Source: CAVPRW01 sp046727435 [NCBI: bacterium]
GTDB lineage: Bacteria > Tectomicrobia > Entotheonellia > J063
Length of the DNA stretch: 7,615 bases
Assembly (NCBI GenBank): GCA_046727435.1
Contig: JBKPCR010000047.1
Coordinates: forward strand, 1-7,615
Direction of reading: 5' to 3'
The notes beneath the pieces are model-generated. The model did not search any database, had not been told where the DNA came from, and worked only from the letters and a program-made list of their open reading frames with translations. Position 1 is the first letter of the stretch, and each line of letters starts with the position of its first letter. A program made the position numbers and the translations under genes. Positions 6,034-7,615 of the stretch are shown here, piece after piece.

Positions 6034-7409
6034 TGACTAATTTTTCCGGGAGAAGTCGCGGGAAGGTCTTGACCGCGGCGGCGGGAGAGGCCATCCTCGG
6101 CCCATGGCTAGGGAGCGTGTGTCATGGCCCGTTCACCCTCGGCTCCGGGAGCATGGCCGCATGTTGCGCATCATCCGTGTGCCCCGCTCGCTTGACCAGT
6201 TCTTTCGTCCCCTGCACCAGCACTTTCATGGGGACCATGTCGAGTCTTGCCGCTGGCTGGTCGTGGTGATGGCCTTCGCCTGGGGCCGGCCTCATGTCGC
6301 CAACTGATCCCGTGATCTGGAGACCCCGCACCACCGGACCCGCTTCCATAACTTCTTCCTGGTGCAGCGCTGAGACCCCGAAGCCGCACTGCGGCCGAAG
6401 GCGCAGGAACGGCTCCGGACCCTGGCCCCACCGCCGGGAGACACGGGGTAGCTGCTTCTCGATGATGCCACGCATGCTACACGGGGGAAGCCTAGGGCCG
6501 CCGTCGCCACGATGAAGGACCCCACAACCGACGCGTCTATCCGGGGTCACCCATACGTCTGTGGCCTGTTGCGCTTCCGGCAGCACGTGAGTCCTTGGGG
6601 CATCCGCCGGTCTGTCAAAAAAGAGGCGTGTACAGGGGTCGGCGTCCCTTTCCGAACAACCACCGAGGTGGCGGCGCCACTCATGCGGGAGTTTCAGGCC
6701 CCCGCGAGGATCAAGGTGCTGGTCGGGTTTGAGGCCTACGATCTCTGTCCTCCCGTGGTCAAGGCCTGCCGGGAGAAGCGCTTGCACTTGACCTCCACGC
6801 TCCAGAGCAAGCGCCGCCTCTGCAAGCCCGGCTGGAAACTCCACGCTGGCCGGTATGGGCGGAATCAGTGTCGGCGGCACCGCACCGAGCCCCTCGTGAG
6901 TGCCAAACCGCATGGCAGCGCCCGGTACCGCGATCTCGATGCCGGGTGGCTGCAGGTCAGCAAACTTGGCGGCCTGCACGTCGTCTTCTCGCGCAAAGGG
7001 GCGGCGCGGAAGATCCTCGGGCTGGCGACCGACGACCCGGACCTCTCAGCCGCAGACGTGATCCGGACAGACGACAAACGCTGGACGATTGAACCGTGGG
7101 TGCAAGACGTCAAGCAACGGCTGGGGCTCGGCCAGTACCAGCATCGCTCCTATGGGGCGGCAGTTACACACCTGCATCTGGTTGGGTTCGCCTCTGCCCT
7201 CCTGACCCACCGGCGCCTCGTGCGCACAGGTGCCCAAGGCCAACGGACACGTGACAAGGCTGCTGGCATCTCGACCGCCACTGCTCAAGATCAGCTCCGC
7301 AGTCTGCTCTGGGAGGACCTTGTCACCGACCTGAAAGAGGAGCGCTCGGGTTAGCCTGTGATCCAAGAGCTGGAGCGGCTTCGCGTCGCCTGAAAAATGC
7401 GAAAGTCAG
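6034..7409 (+). mobile_element. Decayed IS4-type insertion sequence
   Basis: The element is set by a transposase pseudogene (6161-7393) and by candidate ends: TGACTAATTTTTC at 6034-6046 on the left and, read on the minus strand from 7408, TGACTTTCGCATTTTTC on the right. They share TGACT and ATTTTTC if four bases are missing from the left end. This gives about 1.38 kb, normal for the group, with a 127-nt leader before the transposase. The left end cuts the NERD frame at its expected catalytic motif. No clear target-site duplication was seen, and the right flank is another insertion sequence. Exact ends are uncertain. Confidence 0.55.
6161..7393 (+). pseudogene. IS4-type DDE transposase with four nonsense codons
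   Basis: A single frame of 411 codons starts at ATG 6161 (GGGAG at 6147-6151) and ends at TGA 7391-7393, broken in phase by TGA at 6305 and 6371, TAG at 6449 and TAG at 7352 but with no frameshift. The order of parts is that of a 410-aa DDE transposase: N-terminal helices (RSLDQFFRPLHQHFHGDH), LLLDDATH with the first catalytic Asp (6461-6466), VLVGFEAYDLCPPVV where the second catalytic Asp is expected but GAG (Glu, 6731-6733) is found, and RWTIEPWVQDVKQRLGL with the catalytic Glu (7091-7093). The IS4 Y-x2-R-x3-E-x6-K signature is nearly complete, with Asp in place of the Tyr (TDDKRW). Stops likely came from TGG, CAG and similar codons. The transposase cannot act. Family label IS4-type rests on the YREK-like motif; IS701 or a related group is possible. 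Confidence 0.82.
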
Positions 7410-7429
7410 TCAACATTGCTCTGTCGAAA

Positions 7430-7467
7430 ACCTCCTCTCCCTGGGCAATATTGAGGGTTGAGGAGGT
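7430..7467 (+). promoter_or_regulatory. Inverted repeat covering the Shine-Dalgarno site of the second transposase
   Basis: ACCTCCTC (7430-7437) is the exact complement of GAGGAGGT (7460-7467), and CCCT (7439-7442) can pair with AGGG (7454-7457), extending the stem across a small internal loop. The 3' arm contains AGGAGG (7461-7466), part of a perfect AGGAGGTGAT Shine-Dalgarno. RNA entering from outside the element would fold and hide it, a known way for insertion sequences to avoid activation by read-through transcription. Just past it lies ATG-TAA (7469-7474), a start codon followed at once by a stop. Confidence 0.5.
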
Positions 7468-7475
7468 GATGTAAG

Positions 7476-7615
7476 GTGAAACGCCATGACTTACTCTGCT
7501 TTGCACACCTGGCTGTGCAGATCGCACGCAAACAATTGCCTGACGATGGCAGCACATTCGCCCCGAAGCGCTCTAGGCAACCGTCGCTGCTGGCCTGTCT
7601 GGGCCTGAAGGCGTA
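7476..7615 (+). CDS. Transposase N-terminus of a second insertion sequence, cut by the window end
   Basis: The frame starts at GTG 7476, nine bases after AGGAGG (7461-7466), and stays open to the window edge (46 codons). It reads HDLLCFAHLAVQIARKQLPD, then TFAPKRSRQPSLLACLGLKA, which resembles the N-terminal region of IS4/IS5-type transposases: a helix ending in a LP motif, then FxPxRFxQPQLLACLxLKAY. It differs from the N-terminus of the neighbouring transposase, so this is another element and not a duplicate. The other forward frame from ATG 7486 closes at a TGA and is not family-like. Catalytic residues lie outside the window. Confidence 0.6.
   Translation, partial: MKRHDLLCFAHLAVQIARKQLPDDGSTFAPKRSRQPSLLACLGLKA

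Noticed and set aside
6122-6979. Minus-strand ORF of 285 codons over the transposase
   Set aside because: It is low-complexity, Pro/Gly/Arg-rich and opposite a recognisable transposase frame; typical of GC-rich antisense.
4291-7354. Reassigned stop codons (alternative genetic code)
   Set aside because: In-frame stops include TAA, TAG and TGA, while the same codons end other genes normally (TGA for HpaB and MNT, TAG for the membrane protein). Scattered nonsense mutations in decaying genes explain this better.

Overview
The window looks like a bacterial genome segment of moderately high GC with strong AGGAGG-type ribosome sites, holding an eroded accessory or defence region. Gene content gives only a soft taxonomic hint: a stand-alone XPB/Ssl2 N-terminal-like (Helicase_C_3) domain protein, an HpaB-family monooxygenase and an MNT/HEPN pair are together most familiar from Chloroflexota-like or similarly large environmental genomes. 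No rRNA or other marker is present, so this stays a guess.

Layout from left to right. (1) At 2-361 (+) is the C-terminal end of an HpaB-type flavin-dependent 4-hydroxyphenylacetate 3-monooxygenase, closed by a long hairpin built from AGTGCTGAG/CTCAGCACT repeats. (2) At 1105-502 (-) is an MNT nucleotidyltransferase / HEPN toxin-antitoxin pair with overlapping stop and start; MNT is intact, while HEPN is broken by a one-base frameshift beside its RHSAVH (Rx4H) motif. (3) At 2538-1228 (-) is a 436-aa protein with an unusual architecture: XPB-N-like domain, Arg-rich linker, C-x9-C-x10-C-x2-H zinc motif, and about five membrane segments. (4) Divergent from it at 2785-3789 (+) is the N-terminal third of a DUF499-type ATPase with good Walker A and B motifs, cut off at a junction. 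(5) At 3790-3990 is an AT-rich spacer with three strong and one weak copy of a 20-bp inverted repeat (AGCATCT-N6-AGATGCT), followed by a 9-bp stem whose 3' arm touches the next start codon. (6) At 3991-5748 (+) is an AIPR (abortive phage infection) gene with an N-terminal PD-(D/E)xK-like segment. It is full length except for one in-frame TAA at codon 101. (7) At 5859-6033 (+) is the start of a NERD-like nuclease gene with an early TAG, cut off just where its ExK motif should be. (8) At about 6034-7409 is an IS4-type insertion sequence whose transposase frame (6161-7393) is intact in phase but carries four nonsense codons and has lost catalytic and signature residues. (9) From about 7410 to the end is the left part of a second, different insertion sequence. 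Its transposase Shine-Dalgarno site lies inside a strong inverted repeat.

Taken together, HEPN/MNT, DUF499, AIPR and NERD are four families linked to phage defence or toxin-antitoxin function. Each is next to or broken by mutations, junctions or insertion sequences, so the region reads as a decaying defence island. The parts that may still work are MNT, the membrane-zinc-XPB-N protein and possibly the AIPR C-terminal region. The most novel-looking signals are the phased inverted repeats plus start-codon hairpin ahead of the AIPR gene, and the domain architecture of the 436-aa protein.
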